From the NCBI GenBank assembly GCA_035457705.1, contig DATIBD010000054.1:1-64000 (forward strand): a DNA stretch of 64,000 bases. The letters run 5' to 3'. The DNA comes from DASPGQ01 sp035457705 (GTDB taxonomy: Bacteria > Acidobacteriota > Vicinamibacteria > Marinacidobacterales > SMYC01). This document shows positions 1-9,384 of this stretch, piece by piece; the stretch's first letter is position 1; each line of letters begins with the position of its first letter. The translations under genes and the position numbers were made by a program. The notes beneath the pieces were generated by a model that was given only the letters and a program-made list of their open reading frames with translations, was not told where the DNA came from and did no database searches.

Positions 1-394
<394 letters not shown>

Positions 395-500
395 TAGAAT
401 TTGCAGAGAGCAAAGACATGCCCGCCAACGCACTGTCGCACCCAGTTGCCCATGTCCGCCGTAACCCGAAAGGGCGAAGGCGGAAGATATTCGGAATCGT
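395..500 (+). other. 23S-5S internal transcribed spacer
   Basis: The spacer of about 106 bases separates the 23S end from the 5S gene and holds no tRNA. It contains a stem-loop at 455-484: TCCGCC pairs with GGCGGA and an inner CCC-GAAA-GGG hairpin stacks inside it. This is probably a rRNA processing structure, which is an inference from its position in the operon. Confidence 0.7.
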
Positions 501-620
<120 letters not shown>

Positions 621-626
621 CAAACC

Positions 627-660
627 AAAGGCCCGGGCGCGTTCACGTGCTCGGGCCTTT
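627..660 (+). terminator. Rho-independent-like terminator of the rRNA operon
   Basis: A 12-bp stem with one G-T pair (AAAGGCCCGGGC at 627-638 with GCTCGGGCCTTT at 649-660) and a 10-base loop, followed by a short T-rich stretch (CGTTATTT). It sits 7 bases after the 5S gene. The T-tract is weak but the A-tract/T-tract symmetry of the stem is typical. Confidence 0.85.
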
Positions 661-876
661 CGTTATTTGGGTGAGCGATAACAGGATACGCGTGTCCGCG
701 ACTCGCGTTTGCGGAAGGAGGACGAGGTCGACAACGCGTCGGCTGCTTTCATGTTGCTTTTCACCTAGCGACCGCAAGGCTCTTCGGGCGTGCACTCGGA
801 GGCCTTCGGTTGACGGAGGATCGCCGAGGGATGAACGTTGCTCTGGGTAAACACTTGATCGCCCCCACTTCTTTTT
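661..876. other. Intergenic region without recognised content
   Basis: The region lies between the rRNA terminator and the spermidine-synthase remnant. Open frames cross it on both strands, but none has a recognisable protein signature or ribosome binding site. No promoter, tRNA or repeat copy was recognised. Confidence 0.5.
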
Positions 877-1353
877 CACCCCGACCCTACGCGGGTGTTG
901 ATCGCCGGTGGGGATGCCCTCGGCTATCTCGGCCGTTCATCCGCCGCTTTCGACGTCATTCTTCTCGATCTCCTCGACGGCTACGACGAGGCGGGGCTCA
1001 ACCTCTACCAGAGATCCTTCCCCTCGCCAAGAACGCCCTTCGCGGCGGGATCCTGGGTGGTTTGGGGGACTTCGCGAGACCCCATCTGCCTGCGTGGTGG
1101 ATACGTCGGGAACTCATGCGCCACTTCGCGAACGTCGTTTGTCACCGAGCCGCGATCGAATCGTTCGCGAGCTCATATGCTTTCCTCCTGGCCTCCGATT
1201 CGGTCGACTTCGAGCGAGCTCCGCGTGAACCCTTGATGGCGTGCGCCGGGGCGCTCGAGGGTGAGCTCCGCCTCCCTGGTTCCGGAGTTGTACCCATCGC
1301 GCTTCCGCCTCCCGAGTTATCTGCAGATGCCCTCGACGGCGTCCTCCGCCACC
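877..1353 (+). pseudogene. Spermidine-synthase-like gene remnant (frameshifted, 5' truncated)
   Basis: Two consecutive reading frames together give one recognisable protein. From 877, frame 1 reads PDPTRVLIAGGDALGYL, then SAAFDVILLDLLDGYDEAG, the pattern of the aminopropyltransferase family (GDA...FDVIxxDLxD). Near 1008 the frame must change to read LPLAKNALRGG, then a W-rich segment, then IESFASSYAFLLASDSVDF, matching the family's IPSF-x-waFllAS C-terminal region, and a possible ALPPELS tail near 1310. The N-terminal Rossmann GGG motif and the start are missing. The frameshift and missing 5' half show it is not a working gene. A single sequencing error would explain the shift but not the truncation. 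Confidence 0.6.
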
Positions 1354-1395
1354 CCCGCACGGAGAGATCGAATGGCGCGAGCTTTAGATTAACTA

Positions 1396-2403
1396 TTAAA
1401 GCGCCACCTCGTAGTGCCCGCTTTGCAGATACTGCATCGCCCGCACCGTGAGGGCCACTGTCGCGTCCCTCAGCACCCGGTGCTCGTTGCCCGACACACG
1501 GAGCCCCGTCGCCCGGGAACGGGTGATCCAGTCCTTCAACACCTGATCCACGGTGTAGCCATGGATTCCCGTCCACCGGGACACCTGGTGCCGAAGCGCG
1601 GTCCGATGACGGCGGAGAAAATCGGACGCCGAGCGTCTGCCCTTGTCTCCGAACAAACGGTGGAGATCGGCATCGTAGTGCTGAGAGAAGTCGACCTGAT
1701 AACGTATTTTTTTCCGCCGATAGTGCGTTCTCAAGGTGCGTCGGAGCGAGGCGAGCTTCTCCGGGGTTCGCCGGTTGTTCGTTAGCGGCTCCCGCCTAGC
1801 GACTTCCTTCATGAGCTGGTCCATGTAGTCGAGCTTCTCGAGTGCCGGCCAGTCTTGATAGCGCTCGCGCCACCGCGACCCCGGATCGAGCCACACCGCG
1901 AACGTCTCGGCGAAGTCTTCGTCGGGGTGCGCCTGTGCGTATCCGAACTCGAGGTGACGCACGAAGCGCCTCGAGAAAGGCCGGGGCGCGTAGAATTCCG
2001 GATAGGGTTCTTCGGAGCTTCCGAAGAGCCGACGCCGTTGCCGCCGCAGCCGAAGCCGATAGGCATTGTCGATCGCGTGTCCGGTCTCGTGACGCATCAG
2101 TCGCAGGCAGCTCCGGAACGTCCCCCCCTCCACCTCGAACATTTGACGCCTTTCGAGCTGCATCAGGCGCGGATGTGCCAGGTAGAAAGGGGCGGCGAAG
2201 CCGGGAACGCCGTCGGGGCAAAACCACTCCTCGCCCAGCCAGACGTGCGGACGAAACTCGATATCACGCCGGGAAAGCTCGCGGGATAGAGCCGATAGCG
2301 CCTTCGAGAGCAGGCCAAAAGCCACGTCGAGCTCGAGGTCACGAAAACGAATTCCGAGAAGCTCCTCATCCGTCAACGAGGCCCAATCCTTCACGGGCCG
2401 CAT
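1396..2403 (-). CDS. putative zinc-binding metallopeptidase
   Basis: A 335-residue soluble protein. Residues 105-115 read HETGHAIDNAY, a gluzincin-type HExxH active site (written HETGH), and residues 161-166 (DEDFAE) supply the downstream glutamate of the third zinc-ligand helix. This arrangement is typical of the 'putative zinc-binding metallopeptidase' group (PF15887-like). No signal peptide is seen, so it is probably cytoplasmic. The C-terminal third (about 210-335) is Arg/His-rich and carries no motif I know. Its start lies 39 bases from that of the divergent antiporter gene. The substrate is unknown. Confidence 0.7.
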   Translation of the reverse strand: MRPVKDWASLTDEELLGIRFRDLELDVAFGLLSKALSALSRELSRRDIEFRPHVWLGEEWFCPDGVPGFAAPFYLAHPRLMQLERRQMFEVEGGTFRSCLRLMRHETGHAIDNAYRLRLRRQRRRLFGSSEEPYPEFYAPRPFSRRFVRHLEFGYAQAHPDEDFAETFAVWLDPGSRWRERYQDWPALEKLDYMDQLMKEVARREPLTNNRRTPEKLASLRRTLRTHYRRKKIRYQVDFSQHYDADLHRLFGDKGRRSASDFLRRHRTALRHQVSRWTGIHGYTVDQVLKDWITRSRATGLRVSGNEHRVLRDATVALTVRAMQYLQSGHYEVAL

Positions 2404-2442
2404 TCTAGCGTAGTGACTCGGGAGCCATTATCATGGCCCGCC

Positions 2443-4350
2443 ATGCGTCGATGCGCCTTTGCCACTGCCCTGCTCGCTGCCGCCACTCTCGAGGCTCAAC
2501 CAGCCGTTCCCCAAAAGCTCGAGGTCGACCCTCCCGGGATCGTCCTTGCGGGCGTTCCCTTCAAGCTCACCGTTCGGGCGACGGATGCGGAAGGAAATGC
2601 GGTTCAAGGCTACGGCAGTACTCCCCAGCTCGAAGGATTCTCCGCCACGGCCACTTCATTCGAGGACGGAAAACTCGAGATCGAGGATGCCATCGTCCCT
2701 TCGAGCGGCCGCCACCTCCTGCGCGTCCTCGACGGGCCGCTGACTGCCGAGCTCACGGTAAGAGCCATCCCCGCTTTCTTCAGCATCCTTCCACCCGTCC
2801 TCGCCATCACCCTCGCGCTCGCGTTCCGGCAGGTCGTCCTTTCGCTCTTCGCGGGAATCTGGCTCGCGGCATTCTTCGTCAGGGACTACAACCCACTCTC
2901 GGGGTTCTTCGCCGTCGTGACGCACTTCCTGGTGAACGCGATCACCACGACGAGCCAAGCGCAGATTGTGATCTTCAGCTTTCTCTTCGGCGGTATGGTC
3001 GGCGTCATCAGCAGAAACGGTGGAGCGCGAGGTATCGCCGAGCTCATCACCCGCTACGCCACCAACGCGAGGGGCGGGCAGGTCGCGACTATGGCCATGG
3101 CCTTGGTGATGTTCTTCGACGACTACGCAAATGTTCTGGTGCGTGGCAACTTGATGCGGCCCATCACCGACAGGCTCCGGATCTCTCGCGAGAAGCTGTC
3201 GTTTCTCGTGGACACCGGCGCGGCGGCGGTCGCGAGCACGGTCCTGATCTCGACCTGGATCGGATACGAGGTGGGGCTCATCGAGCAGGGTCTGAGAATC
3301 ATCGACTCGCCCGAAGACGCTTATTCGATGTTCGTTCGCACCATCCCCTATCGCTTCTATCCCATCCTCGCCATGGTCTTTGCCTTTCTCGTCGGCTTTT
3401 CCGACCGCGACTTCGGTCCCATGCTGCGCGCCGAGCGACGGGCGCGTTTCGAAGGAAAAGTGATCCGGGACGGGGCGCAACCGGTGACAGAGTCCCTCGA
3501 CGACCCATCCGACACCACGACCCGCTCGAGCTGGTTCAACGGTCTCGCCCCCATCGTGACCATCCTCGTCGTGGGCCTCGGGGGCATCTACTACACCGGA
3601 ATCCAGGCCGCTCCCGGCGAGACGGACATTGGCAACATCGTCGCTGCTTCGGACTCCTACGTGGCTCTCCTTTGGGCGTCGCTGTCGGGATGCGCCGTGG
3701 CGATCGGACTCGCCGTGGCGAGAAGAATCCTGACCATGGCTGAGGCCTTCGACGCCTGGATCCGGGGGCTCAAGTCGATGATGATCGCGATCGTCATTCT
3801 CGTCCTCGCTTGGTCCATCGGTGCCGCCACCGCCGAGCTGCGGGCCGCCGACTACCTGGTGCAGATACTCGAGGGCACCCTGAACCCGGTGTGGCTGCCC
3901 GTGCTTACCTTCGTGGTGTCGGCTGCGATGGCCTTCGCGACCGGGACGAGCTGGGCGACCATGGCCATCATGATGCCTCTCGTCATCCCTCTGGCGAGCG
4001 TGCTCGGAACCAGCGCCGGCCTTTCTCCTGACCGCGTCGATACGATTCTCGTCGGGGTGATCAGCTCGGTGCTGGCGGGCGCGGTCTTCGGGGACCATTG
4101 CTCGCCGATCTCGGATACGACGATCCTGAGCTCCATGGCCTCGTCGTCCGATCACATCGACCACGTACGCACGCAACTTCCTTATGCTCTGCTGGTGGCG
4201 ATCGTGGGCATGTTCCTGGGCGACATCCCCACCGCTTACGGACTCTCCCCGTGGATCTCGATTCTCCTCGGAAGCGTCACCCTCCTGGGTGTGCTGATGT
4301 TCTTCGGTAAGCCGGTGGGAGCGCCGGAGACGGAGGAGAACGAGCTATGA
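2443..4350 (+). CDS. NhaC-family Na+/H+ antiporter with exported Ig-like N-terminal domain
   Basis: About 635 residues from ATG 2443. This start is chosen because it opens a clean signal peptide, MRRCAFATALLAAATLEAQ. Residues about 20-105 form an Ig/invasin-like beta domain (PPGIVLAGVPFKLTVRATD). The rest is a polytopic transporter of the NhaC superfamily: FSFLFGGMVGVISRNGG, the conserved FFDDYAN motif, and near the C-terminus GDHCSPISDTTILSS. The expected role is exchange of cations or small organic ions across the inner membrane. The aldo/keto reductase gene overlaps its stop codon by 4 nt (ATGA), so the two are probably cotranscribed. An exported beta domain fused to this family is unusual to me. 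Confidence 0.88.
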   Translation: MRRCAFATALLAAATLEAQPAVPQKLEVDPPGIVLAGVPFKLTVRATDAEGNAVQGYGSTPQLEGFSATATSFEDGKLEIEDAIVPSSGRHLLRVLDGPLTAELTVRAIPAFFSILPPVLAITLALAFRQVVLSLFAGIWLAAFFVRDYNPLSGFFAVVTHFLVNAITTTSQAQIVIFSFLFGGMVGVISRNGGARGIAELITRYATNARGGQVATMAMALVMFFDDYANVLVRGNLMRPITDRLRISREKLSFLVDTGAAAVASTVLISTWIGYEVGLIEQGLRIIDSPEDAYSMFVRTIPYRFYPILAMVFAFLVGFSDRDFGPMLRAERRARFEGKVIRDGAQPVTESLDDPSDTTTRSSWFNGLAPIVTILVVGLGGIYYTGIQAAPGETDIGNIVAASDSYVALLWASLSGCAVAIGLAVARRILTMAEAFDAWIRGLKSMMIAIVILVLAWSIGAATAELRAADYLVQILEGTLNPVWLPVLTFVVSAAMAFATGTSWATMAIMMPLVIPLASVLGTSAGLSPDRVDTILVGVISSVLAGAVFGDHCSPISDTTILSSMASSSDHIDHVRTQLPYALLVAIVGMFLGDIPTAYGLSPWISILLGSVTLLGVLMFFGKPVGAPETEENEL

Positions 4351-5348
4351 AAACGACGCGATTGGGAACGAGCGGCCTCGAGGTGTCCCGACTCGGTCTC
4401 GGCTGCATGTCGTACGGGGATCCCGACTGGCGGCCCTGGATTCTCGGCGAGAAGGAGGGGCGAGCTCATTTGAGTAGAGCACTCGAGCTGGGTTTCAACT
4501 TCTTCGACACCGCAGACATGTACTCGAAGGGTGTGAGCGAACAGCTCACGGGAAAGATTCTGAAGGACCTGGCCGACCGGGAGGACTACGTTCTTGCCAC
4601 CAAGTGTTTCTTTCCGCTGGTGGACGGTCCCAATCGCGGCGGCCTGTCGCGAAAGCACATTATCGCGGCCTGCGACGCTTCATTGAGTCGACTCGGTCAC
4701 GATTACATCGACCTGTATCAGATTCACCGGCTGGATCACCAAACGCCGATGGAGGAGACGCTCGAAGCGCTCGACTCTCTCGTTCGTGCCGGCAAGGTTC
4801 GCTACCTCGGGGCGAGCAGCATGGCGGCCTGGGAGCTCGCCAAGATGCTCTTCCTCGCGGACGCCCACGGCTACCACCGTTTCGTCTCGATGCAGAACCA
4901 CCTGAACCTTGCCTACCGTGAAGAAGAGCGCGAGATGGTACCGCTCTGCCTCGACCAGGGAGTGGGAATCATTCCCTGGAGTCCTCTGGCGCGCGGCTTC
5001 CTCGCTGGCAACCGGCGCCGCGCCGGCAAGGGCGATACCCGGCGGGCCCAGGGCGATCCTTTCGCCGATGATATGTACTTTCGCGACGAGGATTGGGACG
5101 TTCTCGACGCGCTCGTCGAAGTATCGAGAGAGCTGGGCAAGACGCCCGCCCAGGTCGCGCTCGCCTGGGTATTGTCAGTTCCGGGTGTCGACGCTCCGAT
5201 CGTCGGTACCACGAAGCTCGAGCAGATGACCGAGCTGGTGGAGGCCGTCGAGATCGAGCTGGACGACGCGCTCATCGAAAGGCTAGAGGCGCCCTACAAA
5301 CCCCACCCGATTCTCGGCCACCACCAGCGATCTCCCCGGTCCTTTTGA
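4347..5348 (+). CDS. aldo/keto reductase
   Basis: A 333-residue NAD(P)H-dependent (beta/alpha)8 oxidoreductase. The catalytic tetrad is visible: Asp and Tyr in FFDTADMYSKG, Lys in VLATKCF, and His in LYQIHRLD. A GTTKLEQM segment near the C-terminus matches the NADP-binding region. It resembles the YajO/YghZ group. The start ATG overlaps the stop of the antiporter gene, so it is translated in a coupled manner. The substrate cannot be predicted. Confidence 0.92.
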   Translation: MKTTRLGTSGLEVSRLGLGCMSYGDPDWRPWILGEKEGRAHLSRALELGFNFFDTADMYSKGVSEQLTGKILKDLADREDYVLATKCFFPLVDGPNRGGLSRKHIIAACDASLSRLGHDYIDLYQIHRLDHQTPMEETLEALDSLVRAGKVRYLGASSMAAWELAKMLFLADAHGYHRFVSMQNHLNLAYREEEREMVPLCLDQGVGIIPWSPLARGFLAGNRRRAGKGDTRRAQGDPFADDMYFRDEDWDVLDALVEVSRELGKTPAQVALAWVLSVPGVDAPIVGTTKLEQMTELVEAVEIELDDALIERLEAPYKPHPILGHHQRSPRSF

Positions 5349-5397
5349 CGAAGTCGTTCGGTCACCCGAGAATACGGGGAAACCGAGGGAGGGTACG

Positions 5398-5790
5398 ATG
5401 ACCACCGAGTTCAAGGTCACACTCGCCAACAAACCGGGCTCGCTCGCTCGACTCGCAACGGCATTGGGAGATGCCGATGTCAACATCGAAGCCATCCAGG
5501 GCACGAGCGGTGTCGAGGAAACCGTGATTCAGTTCGTCACCGACGATGCGGAGGATGCCGCCTCCGCGCTGCGACGGGCAGGCTTCGCCCACGCTCAGCG
5601 GGACGTCGTGATCGTCAAGGTCCTCGACGAGCCGGGGATGCTCGGCGACGTCGCGCTCGTCATGTCCGAAGCGGGGATCAATATCGACTCGGTCTACGTC
5701 ACCACCAAGGGCCACGTCGTTCTCGGTGTGGACGACGTGCCGGGCGCAATCCAGGTTGCGGGTGGGATGGCCGTCATCGCCCCGAGTTGA
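5398..5790 (+). CDS. tandem ACT-domain protein
   Basis: A 130-residue protein made of two ACT domains: residues 4-65 (FKVTLANKPGSLARLATAL) and about 70-125 (VVIVKVLDEPGMLGDVALV), each with the LxNxPGxLA ligand-binding turn. Stand-alone ACT proteins of this type bind amino acids and act as small regulators; no catalytic domain is present. GGAGGG precedes the ATG by 5 bases. It follows the reductase gene by 49 bp and may share its transcript. Confidence 0.85.
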   Translation: MTTEFKVTLANKPGSLARLATALGDADVNIEAIQGTSGVEETVIQFVTDDAEDAASALRRAGFAHAQRDVVIVKVLDEPGMLGDVALVMSEAGINIDSVYVTTKGHVVLGVDDVPGAIQVAGGMAVIAPS

Positions 5791-5835
5791 ACGACCGTCT
5801 CATCCGCTCGCCCCTCGAGGAGAAAACCTTGGTTG

Positions 5836-5865
5836 TTGACCGAGCCCGTTCGCCCTTGCTAGCCT
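5836..5865 (+). promoter_or_regulatory. sigma70-type promoter for the small outer-membrane protein gene
   Basis: TTGACC (5836-5841), an 18-bp spacer and TAGCCT (5860-5865), 36 bp before the ATG at 5902. The same layout (TTGnnn, 18 bp, GC-TAGnnT) recurs at 43077 and 45214. Confidence 0.65.
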
Positions 5866-5901
5866 GAAATCATCCCTGGACAACTGAACAAGGAGTAGGC
5901 G

Positions 5902-6375
5902 ATGAAACCTGGTCACCTGTGTCTCGGTCTTCTCGCGGGCACCCTCGCCGCGCCCCCCCTCCTCGCCCAGGAGCTCGGCGTTCGATCTTACGGCCTGCGC
6001 GGAGGCATCAATGTGAACCCCGACCAGTTCAACTTTGGTGGTCACATCGATGCCGGACGGCTCGGCCCCCGAATCCGGCTCCAGCCGAGCTTCGAGCTCG
6101 GGCTCGGCAATGGCGTCACCCTCGCTTGTGCCAACTTCGACGCCCACTACCTGTTCGCCGCCCGAGCCGTAAGTCCCTATGCCGGCGGGGGTCTCGGCGT
6201 CAATTTCATCGACGTGACGAGCGGGGTGGGACGGGCGAACGGCCTCGACGTCGCCCCCGTTCTCAACCTCGTCGGAGGCGTCGAGTGGGGGGCGCCCCGT
6301 CGTTATCTTCTCGAGGCCCGCCTCGGGCTTGGGGACACGCCTGAGCTCAAGCTCGTGGCCGGATTCAGCTTCTGA
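5902..6375 (+). CDS. small outer-membrane beta-barrel protein
   Basis: A 157-residue precursor with signal peptide MKPGHLCLGLLAGTLAAPPLLAQ. Mature residues alternate in the manner of beta strands and end in LKLVAGFSF, an aromatic-terminated last strand typical of outer-membrane barrels recognised by BamA. Segments such as VSPYAGGGLGVNFID resemble OmpA/OmpW-like barrel hairpins. An AAGGAG ribosome binding site precedes the ATG. It has its own promoter. The ligand or cargo is unknown. Confidence 0.72.
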   Translation: MKPGHLCLGLLAGTLAAPPLLAQELGVRSYGLRGGINVNPDQFNFGGHIDAGRLGPRIRLQPSFELGLGNGVTLACANFDAHYLFAARAVSPYAGGGLGVNFIDVTSGVGRANGLDVAPVLNLVGGVEWGAPRRYLLEARLGLGDTPELKLVAGFSF

Positions 6376-6484
6376 AGGGTTGTGATCGCGATCATGTGAG
6401 CATTTCGGCGTCCGTGCCAAACTGCACGGAAAGCGCCGAAAATTCTTCGTCTCTCCCCCCAGAGCGATCATGAGAGGTGTACCC

Positions 6485-7363
6485 ATGAACCGACGAGCAT
6501 CATTGACGGCCGCTCTCGAAGCGCTCCTGATATTGGTTTCCTTCGGTTGCGACTTCAACCCGACGGCGCCCTTCTCCGGCTTCGAAGGAGAGGACGGAGC
6601 CACACTCACCGGTCGATTTCAGGGCACGCCCTCCTCCGGAGTGACGCTGGGGACGAGCTCGCTGAGGGCGCAAACGATCTCGGCTCAGTCGGGTTTCGAA
6701 GGAATCACCGCGAAGGTTTTCGACACCAACGACCAGGAGATCGCGAGCGTCGACGTCAACGCCGACGGCACCTTCACCTTGCGAGGACTTCCCGAAGCGT
6801 TCTACCTGCAGTTCGAAGGCCCGGACGGGCCCATAGGAGGTCCCATCTATTTCGACGCCGTCAAGCCGAATCAGGAGATCGACATCGTTCTCGAGATGGT
6901 GGGGGATGCCATCGTGGTCGTCGAGGAACGCCGCACCGGTATCGACCATGAGGGTTCGGAGGGAGTCGAGCTCGAAGGACGAGCAAGCAGTATCACGCCA
7001 GGCGAAAACCCCATGACCGGCTCTCTGGACGTCAATGGTTACACGGTTCTGACCCGCGCCGGCGAGACGTCGATCCGCAAGGGCAATCGGAGCTTGACAT
7101 TGGAGGATCTCCAAGACGGAGACAGAGTCCACGTGAGAGGTGTCTTCGAGGGTCAGGACGTTTTTGCGTACGAGATCAAGCTCCAGGAAGAGCTCGAGAA
7201 CGACGGGGGAAACACGGGCGGTGGTTGCGACTACCGGGACCCGGCGAAGCCGAACCACATCCTCGTGTGTCACAAGGGAAAGACGCTTTCGATCGCACCG
7301 GACGCCTGGCCGGGTCACCGCGGACACGGCGACACCTGCGGCCCCTGTGGTAGCTCGAACTGA
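6485..7363 (+). CDS. DUF5666-containing lipoprotein with C-terminal CHKG/HGD motif
   Basis: About 292 residues from ATG 6485, preferred over the ATG at 6470 because a GAGAGG lies 7 bases before it. The N-terminus ends in a lipobox-like LVSFGC. Residues about 60-140 form a carboxypeptidase-regulatory-like beta domain (FDTNDQEIASVDVNADGTF). Residues about 160-240 are a DUF5666/OB-like domain (ELEGRASSITPG...MTGSLDVNGYTV...GDRVHVRG). The C-terminus holds HILVCHKGKTL, then H-x-x-HGD and CGPC, a Cys/His motif seen at the ends of many secreted bacterial proteins. Probably an envelope-anchored binding protein of unknown ligand. Confidence 0.7.
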   Translation: MNRRASLTAALEALLILVSFGCDFNPTAPFSGFEGEDGATLTGRFQGTPSSGVTLGTSSLRAQTISAQSGFEGITAKVFDTNDQEIASVDVNADGTFTLRGLPEAFYLQFEGPDGPIGGPIYFDAVKPNQEIDIVLEMVGDAIVVVEERRTGIDHEGSEGVELEGRASSITPGENPMTGSLDVNGYTVLTRAGETSIRKGNRSLTLEDLQDGDRVHVRGVFEGQDVFAYEIKLQEELENDGGNTGGGCDYRDPAKPNHILVCHKGKTLSIAPDAWPGHRGHGDTCGPCGSSN

Positions 7364-7374
7364 CTAGACTGGTA

Positions 7375-9384
7375 CTAGTTGGTCGGCTCGCCCAAGAAGC
7401 GATCTTTCGGCTCGACCAGCTTCACCGCCCATAGTCCCGAATGGTGATCGGCGATGAAGATGTGACCTTTGTACGGCTGCGGGCCCCAGGCAAATGGGGC
7501 GTTCGGCTTGAAGCTCTCGGGGTCGTTCGGGTGCCAGTAAGCCATCTCTCGACCCTGCTTGTACAGATCACCCCGGAGCTCGCCCGAGACGTCGACCACG
7601 CGTAATCCACCGTTGTAGTAGGCGATATAGAGAATATCTTCCTCGATCCAGAGATTGTGCGTGCCGGCCTCGGGCACCTGATACCGGGCAACCTCCCTGG
7701 GATTTTTCCAATCGTCCCACGCGATGACGTGGATCCAGCCTGCCGCTCGCTCGGGAGCACCAGGCCGGTCGTCCTGGGGGTAAGGAAACGCCTCGTCTCC
7801 GGCGAACACGTAGAACCTGCCCGTCGACTGGCTCCGGTATGGGAACGCGGCGTGATTCCAGCCGCTGGGATAGGCATAACTCCCGAGTTGAACGGGATGG
7901 TTCGGAGCCCCACCCTGGCCACCGCCCCCGACGTCCACGGCCACAACGCCATCGTGCCAGTTCGACGAGTACGCGACTCCCTTGTCGATCCAGACGTCGT
8001 GGATGCCGTGCCCCGGTGTGGTGAGCTCGAACCGGCCCACGCGATACGGGTTCTTGGGGTCCTCGATGCTGATGATGTCGTATCGCCTGCCGTTGGAGAG
8101 CGCGTAGACGTGGCCGTTGGCTATGAAGACGTTGTGGACACCGCCGTTGAGCTGATCGTCGTAGCGGGCGATGACCTGGACCCCCTCGCTCGGGTTGCTC
8201 ACGTCGAGAATCACGAGGCCGTTCTTTCGGTTCGACGCACCCTCGCGACTGATGACCGCCACGCGTCCGTCCTCGGAGACCTTCACGTCGTTCACCGTTC
8301 GCGCATCCACCCGAACCGTGTCGACGAGCACGATGTTGCTCGGCTCGGTGACATCCCAGAAATACGCGTGCCCGTCGGCGCCCCACGTCCCGGTAATCGC
8401 GTAGTCCCGGCCGTTCGGAGCTTCCCAGACCCACAAGTCCGACGTGTGACGATCCCGAACGGCGCCGTGTCCCACGACCTCGATTTCTTTGCGCACGTTT
8501 CGGGGGACGATCTCGATCGTCTTCTGCGCGGTATGGGATCCGGCGACGGCGACGACAGTGTGAAACCCTATCCGCTCGGCAACGAAAGCGCCCTCCTCGT
8601 CGATCTGGCTCATGGCGCCAGGAGCGACGATACCGTTTGCGGCTCGAGCAAGAGTGGCGAATTGAACGGGGAAATCCGGGACGGCGTTTCCTCGCTCGTC
8701 GAGCGCTTTCGCCTGGAAGAAGACGACGTCTCCGGTCCGGGCCCGGTCGGCGTCCGCCGCAAGCTCGAATCGGTCGACCGGATTTCCAACCACCTCGATA
8801 TCGAGCTGTCCCGAAACATCCTCCGCATGAGCAGCGAGGCGCGCCCGACCCGTTCGATGGAGCGCGAGAGCGCCGGTTTCCTCGATGCTTGCGACGGTCG
8901 GATCGCTGCTTTCGATCCTGACCGGGATATCGGTCCTCTTGACGCCCGAAGTGTCAATGACTTCCGTCAATAGAGGGACCACGGTGCCCTCGTAAAAGAT
9001 GGAACGAACGTCGACGAAGGCGACCGACGCGGCCGGCGGGTTCGGAATGGTGACCGGTATCTCCACAGTCAAAAGGGCTTCCGCTCTCCGATCCAGATCT
9101 TCCGGGTCCTTGGGTACCATGCACACGAGGACGTGCTCCCCAGCTCGATAGGCTTCGACGAAGCCTGTGGGGTTGACACTCACCGAGCGCCGTTGCCGGG
9201 AGTAGAAGACGACGGGACGATCGACGACGTTCCCGCCCTCGTCTCGAACCGTTGCCGTGAGCTGCGCGGTCTCTCCGACCTCGAGCGTCAGTTGGGTGGG
9301 CTCGACCACGAGCTCGGAAGGCTCCTGCGCAAGGCTGGGTGCGGCCAGTACGGCGAGGACCAACGTAAAGCGTAAAGACGTCAT
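7375..9384 (-). CDS. secreted LVIVD-repeat beta-propeller protein with Ig-like domains (paralogue 2)
   Basis: A 669-residue exported protein with signal peptide MTSLRFTLVLAVLAAPSLAQ. Residues about 20-300 are three Ig-like segments (LTLEVGETAQLTATVRD is typical of BIG_2-like domains). Residues about 310-669 are an LVIVD-type beta-propeller with blades such as GLVILDVSNP and GLRVVDVSG and metal-like His/Asp-rich turns (GVHNVF, GIHDVW, GTHNLW). It is closely related to the gene at 10466-12541 along its whole length. Its ATG overlaps the stop of the YncE-like gene by 4 nt, so the three genes form one coupled operon. Probably periplasmic or cell-surface; no enzyme activity is evident. Confidence 0.82.
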   Translation of the reverse strand: MTSLRFTLVLAVLAAPSLAQEPSELVVEPTQLTLEVGETAQLTATVRDEGGNVVDRPVVFYSRQRRSVSVNPTGFVEAYRAGEHVLVCMVPKDPEDLDRRAEALLTVEIPVTIPNPPAASVAFVDVRSIFYEGTVVPLLTEVIDTSGVKRTDIPVRIESSDPTVASIEETGALALHRTGRARLAAHAEDVSGQLDIEVVGNPVDRFELAADADRARTGDVVFFQAKALDERGNAVPDFPVQFATLARAANGIVAPGAMSQIDEEGAFVAERIGFHTVVAVAGSHTAQKTIEIVPRNVRKEIEVVGHGAVRDRHTSDLWVWEAPNGRDYAITGTWGADGHAYFWDVTEPSNIVLVDTVRVDARTVNDVKVSEDGRVAVISREGASNRKNGLVILDVSNPSEGVQVIARYDDQLNGGVHNVFIANGHVYALSNGRRYDIISIEDPKNPYRVGRFELTTPGHGIHDVWIDKGVAYSSNWHDGVVAVDVGGGGQGGAPNHPVQLGSYAYPSGWNHAAFPYRSQSTGRFYVFAGDEAFPYPQDDRPGAPERAAGWIHVIAWDDWKNPREVARYQVPEAGTHNLWIEEDILYIAYYNGGLRVVDVSGELRGDLYKQGREMAYWHPNDPESFKPNAPFAWGPQPYKGHIFIADHHSGLWAVKLVEPKDRFLGEPTN

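Noticed and set aside
395..500. A tRNA in the 23S-5S spacer
   Set aside because: The spacer folds into a simple hairpin and has no TTC/T-loop or acceptor-stem pairing.
740..770. GGCTGCTTTCATG...CTTTTCACCTAGCG as another copy of the dispersed repeat tail
   Set aside because: Only short stretches resemble the TTTTTCATCACCTGCTAG tail; the hairpin arm and 5' module are missing.
810..1451. A 213-codon plus-strand frame as an intact gene
   Set aside because: Only its later part (from about 1008) shows a protein signature, and that continues a motif from another frame; the first part has no recognisable content.
2656..4176. A 506-codon minus-strand frame within the antiporter gene
   Set aside because: It is a high-GC shadow rich in Arg, His, Asp and Glu with no domain; the plus-strand antiporter is unmistakable.
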